Positions 16,890-25,773 of a stretch of 62,700 nucleotides of DNA are shown here, piece after piece (position 1 is the stretch's first letter; every line of letters starts with the position of its first letter). The notes under the pieces are model-generated. The model was not told the origin of the DNA, did no database searches, and saw only the letters and a program-made list of their open reading frames with translations. Both the position numbers and the translations under genes were made by a program. The DNA is from an uncultured Elusimicrobia bacterium. GTDB taxonomy: Bacteria > Elusimicrobiota > Elusimicrobia > Elusimicrobiales > UBA9959. The stretch spans positions 1 to 62,700 of the forward strand of contig CAIRNJ010000061.1 in NCBI GenBank assembly GCA_903879915.1. The letters are read 5' to 3'.

Positions 16890-17569
16890 AAAAGAAAGCT
16901 GTAGTGCTTTTTTCCGGCGGGCTGGATTCCACCACGGCGCTGTGCTGGGCGCTGGCCAAAGGCTACGACTGCCAGGCCATCTCGTTCGATTACGGCCAGC
17001 GCCACTCCCGCGAGAACGGGTCGGCCCGCGCCATAGCCCGGCTGCTGAAGGTCAAGCTTTACGAAGTAAAACTGGCTTTCCCCTGGCTGGCGGTAAGTTC
17101 CCTGGTGAACCAGAAACAAGAACTTCCCGATATCGAGTCTTCTGAAATAGGCTCCGGCGCCATCCCCAGCACTTACGTGCCCGGCCGCAACCTGGTGTTC
17201 TCGTCCATAGGCGTGTCGCTGGCCGATTCCATCGGCGCCGGCGCTATCGTGCTGGGGCCGAACATCGTGGACTATTCGGGCTACCCCGACTGCCGGCCGG
17301 CTTTTTACCGGGAAGTGGAAAAGGCCGCCAACGCCGGCACGCGCATCGGCGCCACCGGCGGCAGGATAAAATTCCTCACGCCGCTTATCCGCCTCAGCAA
17401 GACCGGCATCATCCGCCTGGCGCTCAAGCTGAAGGCCCCGCTGGGCCTTACCTGGTCCTGCTATAGCGGCGGCGCCAGGCCCTGCGGGCATTGCGATTCC
17501 TGCAAGCTGCGCGCCAAAGGCTTCGCCGCGGCCGGCCTGGCCGACCCCGCGCTGAAGGCTGTAAAATGA
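16886..17569 (+). CDS. queC: 7-cyano-7-deazaguanine synthase QueC
   Basis: Converts 7-carboxy-7-deazaguanine to preQ0 with ATP and ammonia, part of queuosine biosynthesis. The 227-residue protein shows the PP-loop FSGGLDSTTALCWAL near residue 10, the FDYGQRHSREN motif and the zinc-binding C-terminal cysteines CYSGG...PCGHCDSC near residues 192-207. Length is typical. It overlaps the ComB-like gene and queE by ATGA at each end, so expression is probably coupled. QueD and QueF were not found in the window. Confidence 0.95.
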   Translation: MKKKAVVLFSGGLDSTTALCWALAKGYDCQAISFDYGQRHSRENGSARAIARLLKVKLYEVKLAFPWLAVSSLVNQKQELPDIESSEIGSGAIPSTYVPGRNLVFSSIGVSLADSIGAGAIVLGPNIVDYSGYPDCRPAFYREVEKAANAGTRIGATGGRIKFLTPLIRLSKTGIIRLALKLKAPLGLTWSCYSGGARPCGHCDSCKLRAKGFAAAGLADPALKAVK

Positions 17570-18270
17570 AACCGTTGACCGCGCCTATAGCCGAAATTTT
17601 CACCTCCATACAGGGCGAGGGTCTTTATTGCGGCCAGAAGCAGGTCTTTCTGCGCTTCGCGGGCTGCAACCTGGCCTGCGGCTATTGCGACGAGCCGGCC
17701 GCCGCCAAAGGCGCCTCCGCCGCGGAAATGTCCGTGAAGGAAGCCTCCGCCGAAGTTCTCAGACAGGTTCGTGAAAGCCGGGCCCGGGCAGTTTCGCTGA
17801 CCGGCGGCGAGCCCCTGCTGCACTGGAAATTCATAAAGGCCCTGGCGCCGCTTTTTAAAAAAGCCGGCCTGGCGGTGCACCTTGAGACCAACGGCACGCT
17901 TTACCGGGAGCTGGAAAAGCTCAAAGGGCTGGTAACGGTAATTGCCGCGGACATAAAACTGCCGTCCTCCACCCGCGGGAAAGCTTTCTGGGCGGAGCAC
18001 GCGCGGTTCCTGGCGGCGGCGCCTGAAAAAACTTTCGTTAAAGTGGTGCTGACCTCCCGGAGCAGCCTGGCCGACGTTAAAAAGGCCGTTGCCCTGGCCG
18101 CCGGCGCCCGGCCTGACATCCCTTTTTTTCTGCAGCCCGCCACGGCGCGGCGCGGGGGCGTAAAGCCTCCGCGCGGGGAGTTCATGGAAAAAGCCTGCTG
18201 CTGGGCGGCCGCAAGGCTCAGCCGGGTAAAAGTGCTGCCGCAGCAGCACCCGGTGTGGGGGATTAAATAA
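17566..18270 (+). CDS. queE: 7-carboxy-7-deazaguanine synthase QueE
   Basis: Radical SAM enzyme that makes 7-carboxy-7-deazaguanine for queuosine. The 234-residue protein begins MKPLTAPIAEIFTSIQGEG; the QueE-type IQGEG and CxxxCxxC cluster motif CNLACGYCD follow near residues 33-41, then the SAM-binding LTGGEPLL and LETNGT motifs. A longer in-frame reading from 17491 lies inside queC and lacks homology, so the ATGA start at 17566 is preferred. It is the downstream partner of queC. Confidence 0.93.
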   Translation: MKPLTAPIAEIFTSIQGEGLYCGQKQVFLRFAGCNLACGYCDEPAAAKGASAAEMSVKEASAEVLRQVRESRARAVSLTGGEPLLHWKFIKALAPLFKKAGLAVHLETNGTLYRELEKLKGLVTVIAADIKLPSSTRGKAFWAEHARFLAAAPEKTFVKVVLTSRSSLADVKKAVALAAGARPDIPFFLQPATARRGGVKPPRGEFMEKACCWAAARLSRVKVLPQQHPVWGIK

Positions 18271-18296
18271 CCTGGGATCGGGGAAGGGGAGGAAAA

Positions 18297-18602
18297 ATGT
18301 CGGAAGGAACTTTTATAGTGGATTGTCCCTGCTGCAAAGCGCAGATAGAGGTGGACAGGAAGAACGGCAAGGTGCTGCGCCACTGGGCGAAGGCGCAGGT
18401 GAAAGAAGGCACTGACCCCATGCAGGAAGCTCTGAAGAAGATGAAAGAGGATAAAAGCCGCCTGGACGCCTATTTCTCCAACGCCGGCAAGTCCATGGAG
18501 GACAAAAAGAAGGAGCTGGAGGAGAAATTCGAAAGCGAAAAGAAGCGCATAAAAGATTCAGGCGACACCTCCCGGCCCATCAACCCGATGGACCTGGATT
18601 GA
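18297..18602 (+). CDS. Small zinc-ribbon coiled-coil protein
   Basis: A 101-residue protein of unknown function. Residues 10-13 read CPCC, a zinc-knuckle-like pair followed by an IEVDRKNGKVL strand typical of a small ribbon; the rest is a highly charged helix (about 45-85). An almost identical plan is seen in small proteins from Acidobacteriota and similar phyla as I recall, but I cannot name a family. It is 27 bp after queE with a GGGGAGG ribosome-binding site and ends before a strong terminator, so it may be the last gene of the que run. Confidence 0.75.
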   Translation: MSEGTFIVDCPCCKAQIEVDRKNGKVLRHWAKAQVKEGTDPMQEALKKMKEDKSRLDAYFSNAGKSMEDKKKELEEKFESEKKRIKDSGDTSRPINPMDLD

Positions 18603-18627
18603 CGAGCGCCCGCCCGCAGGCCGGAAA

Positions 18628-18660
18628 AGGCCGGGACAAGGGGCCCCGGCCTCTTCTTTT
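18628..18660 (+). terminator. Intrinsic terminator before hpt
   Basis: Stem AGGCCGGG (18628-18635) pairs with CCCGGCCT (18645-18652) and is followed by a T-rich run. It separates the que run from hpt-ftsH. Confidence 0.75.
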
Positions 18661-18691
18661 TCCTCTCCAAAAAACCTAGAATGTATATTCT

Positions 18692-19231
18692 ATGCATAAG
18701 GATATAGACGAGATCCTGATCCCCCGCGCCGAGCTGGAAGCGCGCGTAAAAGCGCTGGGCGAACAGATCTCCGCTGATTACGCCGGGAGGACCGTCACGC
18801 TGGTAGGCGTGCTGAAGGGCTGCGTGCTGTTCATGTCCGACCTGGCCAAGTGCATTACCGTGGACACCCGCATGGATTTCATGATGCTGTCCTCGTATTC
18901 CGGCGCGCACTCCACCGGGGTGGTGCGCATCCTGCTCGACCTCAAGGAGAGCATAGAGGACTGCGACGTGCTGATAGTGGAGGACATAGTGGACTCCGGC
19001 CTGACGATGGAGTACATGCTGCAGAACCTGAAGACCCGCCGGCCCAGGTCCGTGGAGATCTGCTCGCTGCTGGAAAAGCCCAGCCGCCGCAAGACGACCG
19101 TTCCGGTGAAATACTCCGGCTTCACCATCCCGGACAAGTTCGTGGTGGGCTACGGGCTGGACTATAACGGTATCTACCGCAACCTGCCCTACATCGGCGT
19201 GATGAAAGAGTCCGCCATAGAAAGGAAATAA
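18692..19231 (+). CDS. hpt: Hypoxanthine phosphoribosyltransferase
   Basis: Purine salvage enzyme forming IMP or GMP from the base and PRPP, cytoplasmic. The 179-residue protein has the VLKGCVLFMSDL segment and the PRPP-binding loop VLIVEDIVDSGLTMEYM near residues 90-106, typical of bacterial Hpt. It precedes ftsH by 3 bp; tilS-hpt-ftsH is a widely conserved order, here without tilS. A TAGAAT box at 18677-18682 lies 9 nt before the ATG, giving a very short leader if used. Confidence 0.94.
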   Translation: MHKDIDEILIPRAELEARVKALGEQISADYAGRTVTLVGVLKGCVLFMSDLAKCITVDTRMDFMMLSSYSGAHSTGVVRILLDLKESIEDCDVLIVEDIVDSGLTMEYMLQNLKTRRPRSVEICSLLEKPSRRKTTVPVKYSGFTIPDKFVVGYGLDYNGIYRNLPYIGVMKESAIERK

Positions 19232-19234
19232 GAC

Positions 19235-21043
19235 ATGCCGCTTAAAAAGAATTTACGACAATTGCTTTTCTGGTTCCTGTCGTTGTTGCTGTTCGTGGCC
19301 GTTTACCAGAGCATGAAAGGGGCCGAGCGGGAACGCCAGCTGCCCTATTCCGAATTCAAGCAGGACCTGCGCGACAAGAAGATCACTAAGGTCACCGTGC
19401 GCCCCGACCTGATCCGGGGCGAGCTTAAGGACGGCGAGAAAAAGGTGATCTTCAAGACCATCCCGATGACGGACCCCAAGCTGATAGAGGACATGGAAGC
19501 CGCGGGCGTGGGCGATTTCTCCGCGGAAGCCGACCGCGGCTGGATAGCCGGCCTGGTGCTGAACATCGGCTGGATCCTGCTTTTCGTGCTGCTCTGGTGG
19601 TTCCTGTTCGTGAAGCAGGCGCAGATGGGCGGCAAGCAGGCCATGTCCTTCGGCAAATCCAAGGCCCGCCTGCAGGACCTGAAAAAAAGCAAGACCACTT
19701 TCGCGGACGTGGCCGGCTGCGACGAGACCAAGGAAGAACTGAAGGATATCGTCGACTATCTGAAGAACCCCAAGAAATACCAGCTGCTGGGCGGCGAGCT
19801 GCCCAAGGGCGTGCTGCTGTACGGCCCTCCGGGCACCGGCAAGACGCTGCTGGCGCGCGCGGTGGCGGGCGAGGCGGGCGTGCCGTTCTTCACCTCCTCC
19901 GGTTCCGAGTTCGTGGAGATGTTCGTGGGCGTCGGCGCCAGCCGCGTGCGCGACCTCTTCGAGCGCGCGAAGAAATCCGCGCCGGCCATAGTTTTCGTGG
20001 ACGAGCTGGACGCCGTTGGGCGCTCGCGCTTCGCCGGCATAGGCGGCGGCCACGACGAGCGCGAACAGACGCTCAACCAGATCCTGGTGGAGCTGGACGG
20101 CTTCGAGGCCAAGGAAGGCATAATCCTTATCGGCGCCACCAACCGGCCCGACGTGCTGGATACCGCGCTGCTGCGGCCCGGCCGCTTCGACCGGCGCATA
20201 AACGTGCCGGTGCCCGACATTAAAGGCAGGATAGACATCCTGACCGTGCACACTAAAAAGATAACGTTGGACCCCGCCGCCGACCTGTCCGTCATCGCCC
20301 GCCATACCCCCGGGTTCGTGGGCGCCGACCTGGCCAATATCGTCAACGAGGCCGCCATCCTGGCCGCCAAGCGGGAGAAGAAGGCGGTGGACATGAAAGA
20401 CCTCGAGGAAGCTATCGAGAAAATGATGGCCGGGCCGCAGCGCCGTTCCCGCATAATTTCCGAGTATGAGAAGAAGGTGGTGGCCTACCACGAGGCCGGG
20501 CATACCATGGTGGCGAAAATACTGCCGGGCTGCGACCCCGTGCACAAGGTTTCCATAATCCCGCGCGGGCCCGCGCTGGGCTATACCCTGCAGCTGCCGG
20601 TGGAGGATAAATACCTCACTTCCAAGAGCGAGATCCTCAACCGCCTGTGCGTGCTGCTGGGCGGCCGCGCCGCCGAGGAGATGGTCTTCAACGAAATAAC
20701 CACCGGCGCCCACGACGACCTTTCGAAGGTCTCCAGCTACGCGCAGAAGATGGTGCTGGAATTCGGCATGAGCGAAAAAGTGGGGCCGATGTGCCTTAAA
20801 AAGGACGATTCGGAAGTGTTCCTGGGCCGCGAGCTGACGCGGCCGGCCGGCTATTCCAACGAAACGTCCAGGATAGTGGACGAAGAGATCAAACGCATAG
20901 TCAACGAGTGCTATGTGAAGGCCAAGGCCGCGCTGAGCGAGAACCGCAAAGCGCTGGACGCCATAGCGGCGCGCCTTATCGAGAACGAAGTTATAGACGC
21001 GGTGGAGATAAGCGATATTATCGCGGCTGCGAAAGCGGTCTGA
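19235..21043 (+). CDS. ftsH: ATP-dependent zinc metalloprotease FtsH
   Basis: Membrane-anchored AAA+ protease that degrades membrane and regulatory proteins. The 602-residue protein has TM1 (about 8-28), a periplasmic domain with the family LPYSEFKQ start, TM2 (about 107-127), AAA+ Walker A GPPGTGKT near residue 197, Walker [12 protein letters not shown], the second region of homology ([16 protein letters not shown]) and the zinc-protease motif HEAGH near residue 419. C-terminal tail is short. It follows hpt and is followed 13 bp later by dacA, suggesting co-transcription. Confidence 0.97.
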   Translation: MPLKKNLRQLLFWFLSLLLFVAVYQSMKGAERERQLPYSEFKQDLRDKKITKVTVRPDLIRGELKDGEKKVIFKTIPMTDPKLIEDMEAAGVGDFSAEADRGWIAGLVLNIGWILLFVLLWWFLFVKQAQMGGKQAMSFGKSKARLQDLKKSKTTFADVAGCDETKEELKDIVDYLKNPKKYQLLGGELPKGVLLYGPPGTGKTLLARAVAGEAGVPFFTSSGSEFVEMFVGVGASRVRDLFERAKKSAPAIVFVDELDAVGRSRFAGIGGGHDEREQTLNQILVELDGFEAKEGIILIGATNRPDVLDTALLRPGRFDRRINVPVPDIKGRIDILTVHTKKITLDPAADLSVIARHTPGFVGADLANIVNEAAILAAKREKKAVDMKDLEEAIEKMMAGPQRRSRIISEYEKKVVAYHEAGHTMVAKILPGCDPVHKVSIIPRGPALGYTLQLPVEDKYLTSKSEILNRLCVLLGGRAAEEMVFNEITTGAHDDLSKVSSYAQKMVLEFGMSEKVGPMCLKKDDSEVFLGRELTRPAGYSNETSRIVDEEIKRIVNECYVKAKAALSENRKALDAIAARLIENEVIDAVEISDIIAAAKAV

Positions 21044-21056
21044 GCGGCGGAGCTAA

Positions 21057-21872
21057 ATGTATTTGCGCTACTACCTGACCAACCTGGCGGACATCCTGGC
21101 GGTGTATTACATCGTCTACCGCCTTATTTTGCTGCTGAAAGGCACGCGCGCCATGCAGGTTATCTGGGGCGTGTTCGTGCTGGCGGTGGTGACGTCGCTG
21201 GCGAAATACTTCAACCTGGCCGCCACGGTGTGGCTGATGCAGCAGTTCTGGCTGGCCGGTATTTTCATGCTGATAGTGGTGTTCCAGCCCGAGATACGCT
21301 TCGCGCTGGCCAATATCGGCTCCAACCCGCTGGGCCGCATCATGGTCTCGCAGGAGTACGTGTTCATAGCCGAAATGATAGAGGCCATCCGCGCGGCCGC
21401 CGCCGAGAAAATGGGCATGCTGATAGTGCTCGAGCAGGACATGGGGCTGCGCGAGATAGTGGAGACCGGCGTGCGCGTCAACGGCGAGGTGTCCAAGGAG
21501 CTGCTGCTCACCGTTTTCCACAACAAGACGCTGCTGCACGACGGGGCGGCCGTCATAGCCAACAACCGCCTGGTGGCCGCCGGCTGCATACTGCCGCTCA
21601 CCGAGCAGCAGGAGCTTTCGAAGATCCTCGGCATGCGCCACCGCGCGGCCCTGGGCCTGAGCGAGATCTCCGACGCCATAATCGTGACGGTGTCGGAAGA
21701 GACCGGGCTGATCTCGGTCACGCGCAACGGCAAGCTGCAGCAGGCCGTGGACCCGAAGGACCTCGAAGCCATGCTCTACCAGCTGTACCGCGCGAAAGCG
21801 GAAAAGAGCCTGCTCAGGAAAGCGATGCGCCCGGAAGCCGCGTCAGCGCCGCAGCAGCCGCCGCAGGTTTGA
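21057..21872 (+). CDS. dacA: Diadenylate cyclase DacA/CdaA (c-di-AMP synthase)
   Basis: Makes cyclic di-AMP, a regulator of osmotic balance and cell-wall state. The 271-residue protein has three N-terminal transmembrane segments (within about 1-85), then the DAC domain with the catalytic LLHDGAAVIANN motif near residue 158 and the GMRHRAALGLSE motif near residue 192, as in membrane CdaA. It is next to ftsH and is followed by a miniature CdaR-like reading frame. In Firmicutes cdaA-cdaR-glmM form one operon; here glmM lies 4 kb downstream. Confidence 0.95.
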   Translation: MYLRYYLTNLADILAVYYIVYRLILLLKGTRAMQVIWGVFVLAVVTSLAKYFNLAATVWLMQQFWLAGIFMLIVVFQPEIRFALANIGSNPLGRIMVSQEYVFIAEMIEAIRAAAAEKMGMLIVLEQDMGLREIVETGVRVNGEVSKELLLTVFHNKTLLHDGAAVIANNRLVAAGCILPLTEQQELSKILGMRHRAALGLSEISDAIIVTVSEETGLISVTRNGKLQQAVDPKDLEAMLYQLYRAKAEKSLLRKAMRPEAASAPQQPPQV

Positions 21873-21889
21873 GAGCCCAGCCTACGACC

Positions 21890-21988
21890 ATGAATATCCC
21901 CGAACTTTTTTCCCGCAACTGGCAGATGAAGGTGCTGTCCCTGGTGATAGCCCTGCTGATCTGGTACTTCATCACCAGCGGCGCCTGA
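21890..21988 (+). CDS. 32-residue membrane peptide resembling the N-terminus of CdaR (YbbR)
   Basis: Starting 17 nt after dacA, the frame encodes 32 residues, MNIPELFSRNWQMKVLSLVI followed by ALLIWYFITSGA, then TGA. YbbR/CdaR proteins begin with the same kind of short N-terminal segment, a Trp/Lys preceding one TM helix that ends in an aromatic residue (LKILSLLIALLLWFYV), but then carry three or four YbbR domains that are absent here. The frame is either a truncated cdaR (pseudogene remnant) or a real miniature anchor that binds the DacA membrane part. No clear ribosome-binding site is seen; the gap of only 17 nt permits coupling. Confidence 0.55.
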   Translation: MNIPELFSRNWQMKVLSLVIALLIWYFITSGA

Positions 21989-22127
21989 CGTTAACCCCAC
22001 CGGACCTTTCCCGCGCGTTGCCCCTTCGGCCCTATTCCTGCTGGGCCCTATAACGTTTTTTTTGTTACCTTTAGCCTCTATATCCTCCGTGCGGTTGTAG
22101 GGCATAATATAACCACAGGAGAGAATC

Positions 22128-23246
22128 ATGAACAAAAAAACATTCGCGCTGGCCTCCATAGTTTCCCTTATCCCCTTTCTTCCGCTTTCCGCCCAACTGA
22201 AACTGCCGATGGCCCCCGCGGCCGTCGAGGTGGCCGCCGCTAACCCGGCGGCCGACGATACGGAGGCCCTCAAGGCCGAGTACGGCGAATTCTATTCGGC
22301 CCTGAAAGTTTTTTCCAACGTGGCCTATGTGTCGCCGGTGGGCAGCCCGGAATACGTGGAAGCCGCGGCCTCCGGCCAGTACCTGCGCGCCAGGATAGAG
22401 GGCATGGCTTCCCGCATACGGCGGGCCACCGGAGCGGAATACACGCTTCCCGCAGCGGGCAAATGGGACAGGGGCACGGTTTCGTTCAGGGTCCGTTCCG
22501 AGCTGAACGACGTTTTCGGCTTTTACAGCGTCCCGGCCGGGAGGGAGAACGACTCCCGCGGCGTACCCATAAAAGCCGGCTACTGCCAGATCAACTTCGT
22601 AAAGAACAACGTCCCGTTCCTGGTGCAGTACGACGGCTTCCTTAATAAAGGCGAGGTCATACTGACCTTCGACGACGGCCCCGGGGCGCTGACCGAGGAA
22701 GTGTCAGCCGCGATGAAAGAAGGCAAAGCGCCTTCGATCTTCTTCGTGCTGGGCCGCAGCCTGGGCGACGCCGGCAAGGCGCGCATCAAGGCCGAGGCCG
22801 CCGACGGCCATTCCGTGGCGGTGCACGGCTACGGCCACGCCACCGAGAGCGACAAGCCGTTCACCAATTATTCCACCGAGAAAACGGTTTCGCAGCTCAG
22901 CGGCGTCGCAAAGACCATCGCGGAAGCCACCGGGGCGAAGCCCGGCTTCTTCCGGCCGCCCTACGGCATAATCTCCGTGGACGCGATCAACGCGGTCTAT
23001 TCCGAACTGAACCTGGTGCCGGTGGGCTGGACCATAGACACGCTGGACTGGTCCACGAAGGACCCGGATACGCTTTTCGCCAACACCGTCTCGATGATAC
23101 AGAAACGCGGCAAAGGCATAGTGCTGATGCACGACATCCACGCCCAGAGCCGCACCGCCGCCAAGCGGCTGGTAGGTTGGCTGGCCGCCAACGGCTACAA
23201 AGTGGTTTCCCCGGAAAGGCTTACCAAGGCGTATAAAGGGGAATAA
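22128..23246 (+). CDS. Secreted polysaccharide deacetylase
   Basis: NodB-type hydrolase that removes acetyl groups from envelope glycans such as peptidoglycan. The 372-residue protein starts with a signal peptide (MNKKTFALASIVSLIPFLPL SAQ) and an Ala/Pro-rich linker, then a small helical region, and the catalytic domain with TFDDGPG near residue 180, HGYGHAT (the two metal His), RPPYG and DIHAQS. All catalytic motifs appear intact. It has an AGGAGA ribosome-binding site, is flanked by its own terminator, and stands alone. Exact substrate is unknown. Confidence 0.9.
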   Translation: MNKKTFALASIVSLIPFLPLSAQLKLPMAPAAVEVAAANPAADDTEALKAEYGEFYSALKVFSNVAYVSPVGSPEYVEAAASGQYLRARIEGMASRIRRATGAEYTLPAAGKWDRGTVSFRVRSELNDVFGFYSVPAGRENDSRGVPIKAGYCQINFVKNNVPFLVQYDGFLNKGEVILTFDDGPGALTEEVSAAMKEGKAPSIFFVLGRSLGDAGKARIKAEAADGHSVAVHGYGHATESDKPFTNYSTEKTVSQLSGVAKTIAEATGAKPGFFRPPYGIISVDAINAVYSELNLVPVGWTIDTLDWSTKDPDTLFANTVSMIQKRGKGIVLMHDIHAQSRTAAKRLVGWLAANGYKVVSPERLTKAYKGE

Positions 23247-23264
23247 GGCTTAACGCAAAACTAA

Positions 23265-23297
23265 AAAGCGGCGCCCGGGCGGGCGCCGCTTTTTTGT
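23265..23297 (+). terminator. Intrinsic terminator after the deacetylase
   Basis: Near-perfect stem AAGCGGCGCCCG with CGGGCGCCGCTT followed by T residues. It ends the deacetylase transcript. Confidence 0.85.
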
Positions 23298-23313
23298 CCG
23301 GAGCCGGAAAAGA

Positions 23314-23330
23314 TATACTAGAATCAGGCT
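23314..23330 (+). promoter_or_regulatory. TATACT box immediately before the GDPD start
   Basis: TATACT at 23314-23319 lies 11 nt before the ATG at 23331. A transcript from it would have a leader of about 5 nt. No Shine-Dalgarno or good -35 box is seen. Confidence 0.4.
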
Positions 23331-24074
23331 ATGGGGAATATTTCAATATACGCTCACCGGGGCGGGCTGCTCAACGGCCCCGAGAACACGGTGGCCGCTT
23401 TTAAAGCGGCGTTCGCGGCCGGCGCGGCGGCCATCGAGTGCGACATCCGGCGCACGGCCGACGGGCAGTTCGTGGCCTGCCATGACCGCACGGTAAAACG
23501 CGTAACGGGCCATGCCTGGCCCGTGGCCAAAACTACCTGGGGACATCTTAAGCCGCTGCGCGTTTTCGGCGCGGAGCCCATCGCCCACCTGGACGATATC
23601 CTTAACCTGATGATACTGCGGCCGGGCAAGGAGTTCTATTTCGAACTGGCGCTGAGAACGGAGGCGGACGCGGCCGACCTGGCCCTGCAGATAAAGCGGG
23701 CCGGGGTGCAGCGCCGGGCTTTTTTGCTGGCGTTCTCAACGGACCGCGCTTTATTGAAGGCCGCCCGGCAGGCGGTGCCGGATATAGGCCTGGCCGTAAT
23801 GCCGCTTTTCCCTTCCGATATCCTCACCACCGCCCGCCGCGCCGGCGTTGAGAAGGTCTGTACCGGCTGGATGGACTGGCCTTTGACCCGCGAACTGTTC
23901 TATGCCGGGGCTAAAGCTTTCGACCTTAAGTGGCAGCTGCAGGCCGCCGCCGCGGTAGGCATAAAAGTGTCGTCCGGGGTAGCCAACCACCCGCGCGACA
24001 TCCGCCTGCTCTCAGCGCTGGGCGTGGCCGCCATCTGGACCGACGACGTCCGCATGGCGGTCAAATACGTGTGA
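23331..24074 (+). CDS. Glycerophosphodiester phosphodiesterase family protein
   Basis: Hydrolyses glycerophosphodiesters to glycerol-3-phosphate and an alcohol; phospholipid turnover. The 247-residue protein begins with the catalytic YAHRGG motif near residue 8, then PENTVAAFKAAFAAGAAAIECDI and the second His in VACHDRTVKR. The TIM-barrel length is normal and no signal peptide is present, so it is cytoplasmic. It lies 20 bp before the ferritin-like gene on the same strand. Substrate specificity is not readable. Confidence 0.9.
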   Translation: MGNISIYAHRGGLLNGPENTVAAFKAAFAAGAAAIECDIRRTADGQFVACHDRTVKRVTGHAWPVAKTTWGHLKPLRVFGAEPIAHLDDILNLMILRPGKEFYFELALRTEADAADLALQIKRAGVQRRAFLLAFSTDRALLKAARQAVPDIGLAVMPLFPSDILTTARRAGVEKVCTGWMDWPLTRELFYAGAKAFDLKWQLQAAAAVGIKVSSGVANHPRDIRLLSALGVAAIWTDDVRMAVKYV

Positions 24075-24094
24075 CTTTCCCGGGAGGGATGAGC

Positions 24095-24574
24095 ATGGAC
24101 AAAGATAAGCTTCCAAAGGTGCTCGAGTTCTTTACGCTGCTCTCCGGGGCGGAAAGCGCCGTGGCCGACCTGTACACCGCCTGCCAGGAGGTCTGGCCCG
24201 GCGAAGAACTGTGGAAAACGCTGACGGAGCAGGAACTGGGGCATGCCGCCGCCGCTTTACGGATGAAAGAACTGGTAGCCGCCGCGCCGGCGGATTTTTT
24301 GCTGCCTAAGCCGCTCAATATCACGGGGGTGGACCTGTTCATCTCGGGGTTGAAAAATTACGCCGCCAAGGTGCGCTGTATGGACTACACCCTTAAACAG
24401 GCGCTGGCCGTGGCCCGCGACGTGGAACAGTCCATACTCGAGGGCCGCTACGACCAGTTCCTTTCTACAAAGGACCAGAATTACAACACGATAATTGCCG
24501 GCATAATTGCGGAAACCCGCGGCCACCGGGAAAAAATAAACGACCGGCTGGCAACGATAGGAATAGTCAAGTAG
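24095..24574 (+). CDS. Rubrerythrin/ferritin-like helical protein
   Basis: The protein is 159 residues from the ATG at 24095; a GGGAGG ribosome-binding site sits 7 nt before it, so the overlapping ATG at 24089 and the long upstream frame are less likely. It has four amphipathic helices with metal-ligand-like residues E (SAESAVADLY) and an ExxH pair in TEQELGHAAAAL, matching the ferritin-like diiron fold. No rubredoxin domain. It could bind iron or act on reactive oxygen or organic substrates. It sits upstream of the ArsP-type permease with a 26-bp gap. Confidence 0.7.
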   Translation: MDKDKLPKVLEFFTLLSGAESAVADLYTACQEVWPGEELWKTLTEQELGHAAAALRMKELVAAAPADFLLPKPLNITGVDLFISGLKNYAAKVRCMDYTLKQALAVARDVEQSILEGRYDQFLSTKDQNYNTIIAGIIAETRGHREKINDRLATIGIVK

Positions 24575-24600
24575 GGCCGGAGCGCGCAGGTTAAGGGTCA

Positions 24601-25503
24601 ATGAACTATCTCTATTCCTTTGCAAAAGAATTCCTGGCGCTTACCTGGCTGGTCCTTCCCTACTTCCTGGGCGGGGCGGCTATCGGAGCGGCGCTGGACG
24701 TTTTTTTAAAGCCGGAGTTCGCCCTTAAACATTTGCGCGGCGGCTGGCTGTCCATGGCCAAGGCTTCGGTGCTGGGCATGGTGCTGCCGGGCTGCTCCTG
24801 CGCCACCATGCCTATGGCCGACGGCCTGCGCCGCAAGGGCGCGGACCTGGGCACGGTTACCAGCTTCCTGCTGGCCTCGCCGCTGGTAAGCCCGCAAACG
24901 CTGGTGCTGACCTTCGCCGTACTGGGCTGGAAGTTCGCAGCCGCCCGCGCGCTGGCCGCTTTCTGCGGGGCTATGCTGATAGGCGGAATTTTCCTCTGGC
25001 TGGAACGCAGCCGCCCCGGCTTCCTCGATATCCCGGCGCAGGAGCCGGTCAATAAGTGCTGTTCGGACTGCGGCTGCTCCGGCGGCGAAGAAGAGGAAGG
25101 CCCTGAAAAATTCTGGCCGGTGTTCCTGGATATAATAAAAGACCTCGGCAAATATTTCGTGATCGGCATGGCCATAGCGAGCCTGCTCGCCGTGCTGCTG
25201 CCGCCTGGTTTTATTATGCGCCATATCGGCGCTTCCGGGCCGCTGGCCTATGTCGCCGCCGTGCTGCTGGGCGTGCCGCTGTACGTCTGCGAGGGGGAGG
25301 AGATACCGCTTACGCTTTCGCTTTTGAAACTGGGCCTCGGCCCCGGCCCGGCGTTCGCTTTCCTGCTGGGCTCGGTGGGCACCTGCATTCCCACCCTGGT
25401 AATGTCCCGGAAGCTGATAGGCCGCCGCGGCCTGCTGGTTTACGCCGCCTGGTGGCTGCTGTTCGCGTTCGCGGCCGGCCTGCTGTTCAGCCTGGCGTTT
25501 TAA
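24601..25503 (+). CDS. ArsP/DUF318-type permease
   Basis: An 8-to-10-pass membrane permease of 300 residues from the pfam03773 family, related to ArsP organoarsenical exporters and SO_0444-like metal efflux proteins. The diagnostic motif appears as VLPGCSCATMPMADGLRRKG near residue 60, followed by TSFLLASPLVSP, and the second half has GVPLYVCEGEEIPLT. A cytoplasmic or periplasmic loop carries KCCSDCGCSGG, a Cys-rich putative metal-binding segment (about 150-160). It is likely to export a metal or metalloid compound. It follows the ferritin-like gene and precedes DUF1232. Confidence 0.87.
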   Translation: MNYLYSFAKEFLALTWLVLPYFLGGAAIGAALDVFLKPEFALKHLRGGWLSMAKASVLGMVLPGCSCATMPMADGLRRKGADLGTVTSFLLASPLVSPQTLVLTFAVLGWKFAAARALAAFCGAMLIGGIFLWLERSRPGFLDIPAQEPVNKCCSDCGCSGGEEEEGPEKFWPVFLDIIKDLGKYFVIGMAIASLLAVLLPPGFIMRHIGASGPLAYVAAVLLGVPLYVCEGEEIPLTLSLLKLGLGPGPAFAFLLGSVGTCIPTLVMSRKLIGRRGLLVYAAWWLLFAFAAGLLFSLAF

Positions 25504-25509
25504 GGCTCT

Positions 25510-25773
25510 ATGTTAAAAAAAGCTCTTGCCCGGGTAAGGACCGAGGTCCTGTACTACAAGGCGCTGGCCGCCCACCAGCGCACGCCCCGCGTTTCAAAAT
25601 GGCTGATAGGGCTGGCGGTAATATACCTGGCCAGCCCGATAGACATAATCCCCGACTTTATCCCCGTATTAGGCCAGCTGGACGACCTGGTGATAGTGCC
25701 GTTCCTGATCTGGCTGGCCCTGAAATTCATCCCCGAAGATGTCCGGCGCGAATGCCGTGGCGGGGGACGCTGA
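25510..25773 (+). CDS. DUF1232 (YkvA-like) small membrane protein
   Basis: An 87-residue protein with the DUF1232 signature VIYLASPIDIIPDFIPVLG QLDDLV, a two-helix membrane hairpin. Function unknown; family members are small inner-membrane proteins. It begins 7 bp after the permease stop, so the two are probably co-expressed. The gene's last codons and stop overlap the left arm of a 24-bp inverted repeat at 25763-25845; the reading frame thus ends inside the repeat, which may have been a later insertion altering the C-terminus (RRECRGGGR). Confidence 0.85.
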   Translation: MLKKALARVRTEVLYYKALAAHQRTPRVSKWLIGLAVIYLASPIDIIPDFIPVLGQLDDLVIVPFLIWLALKFIPEDVRRECRGGGR

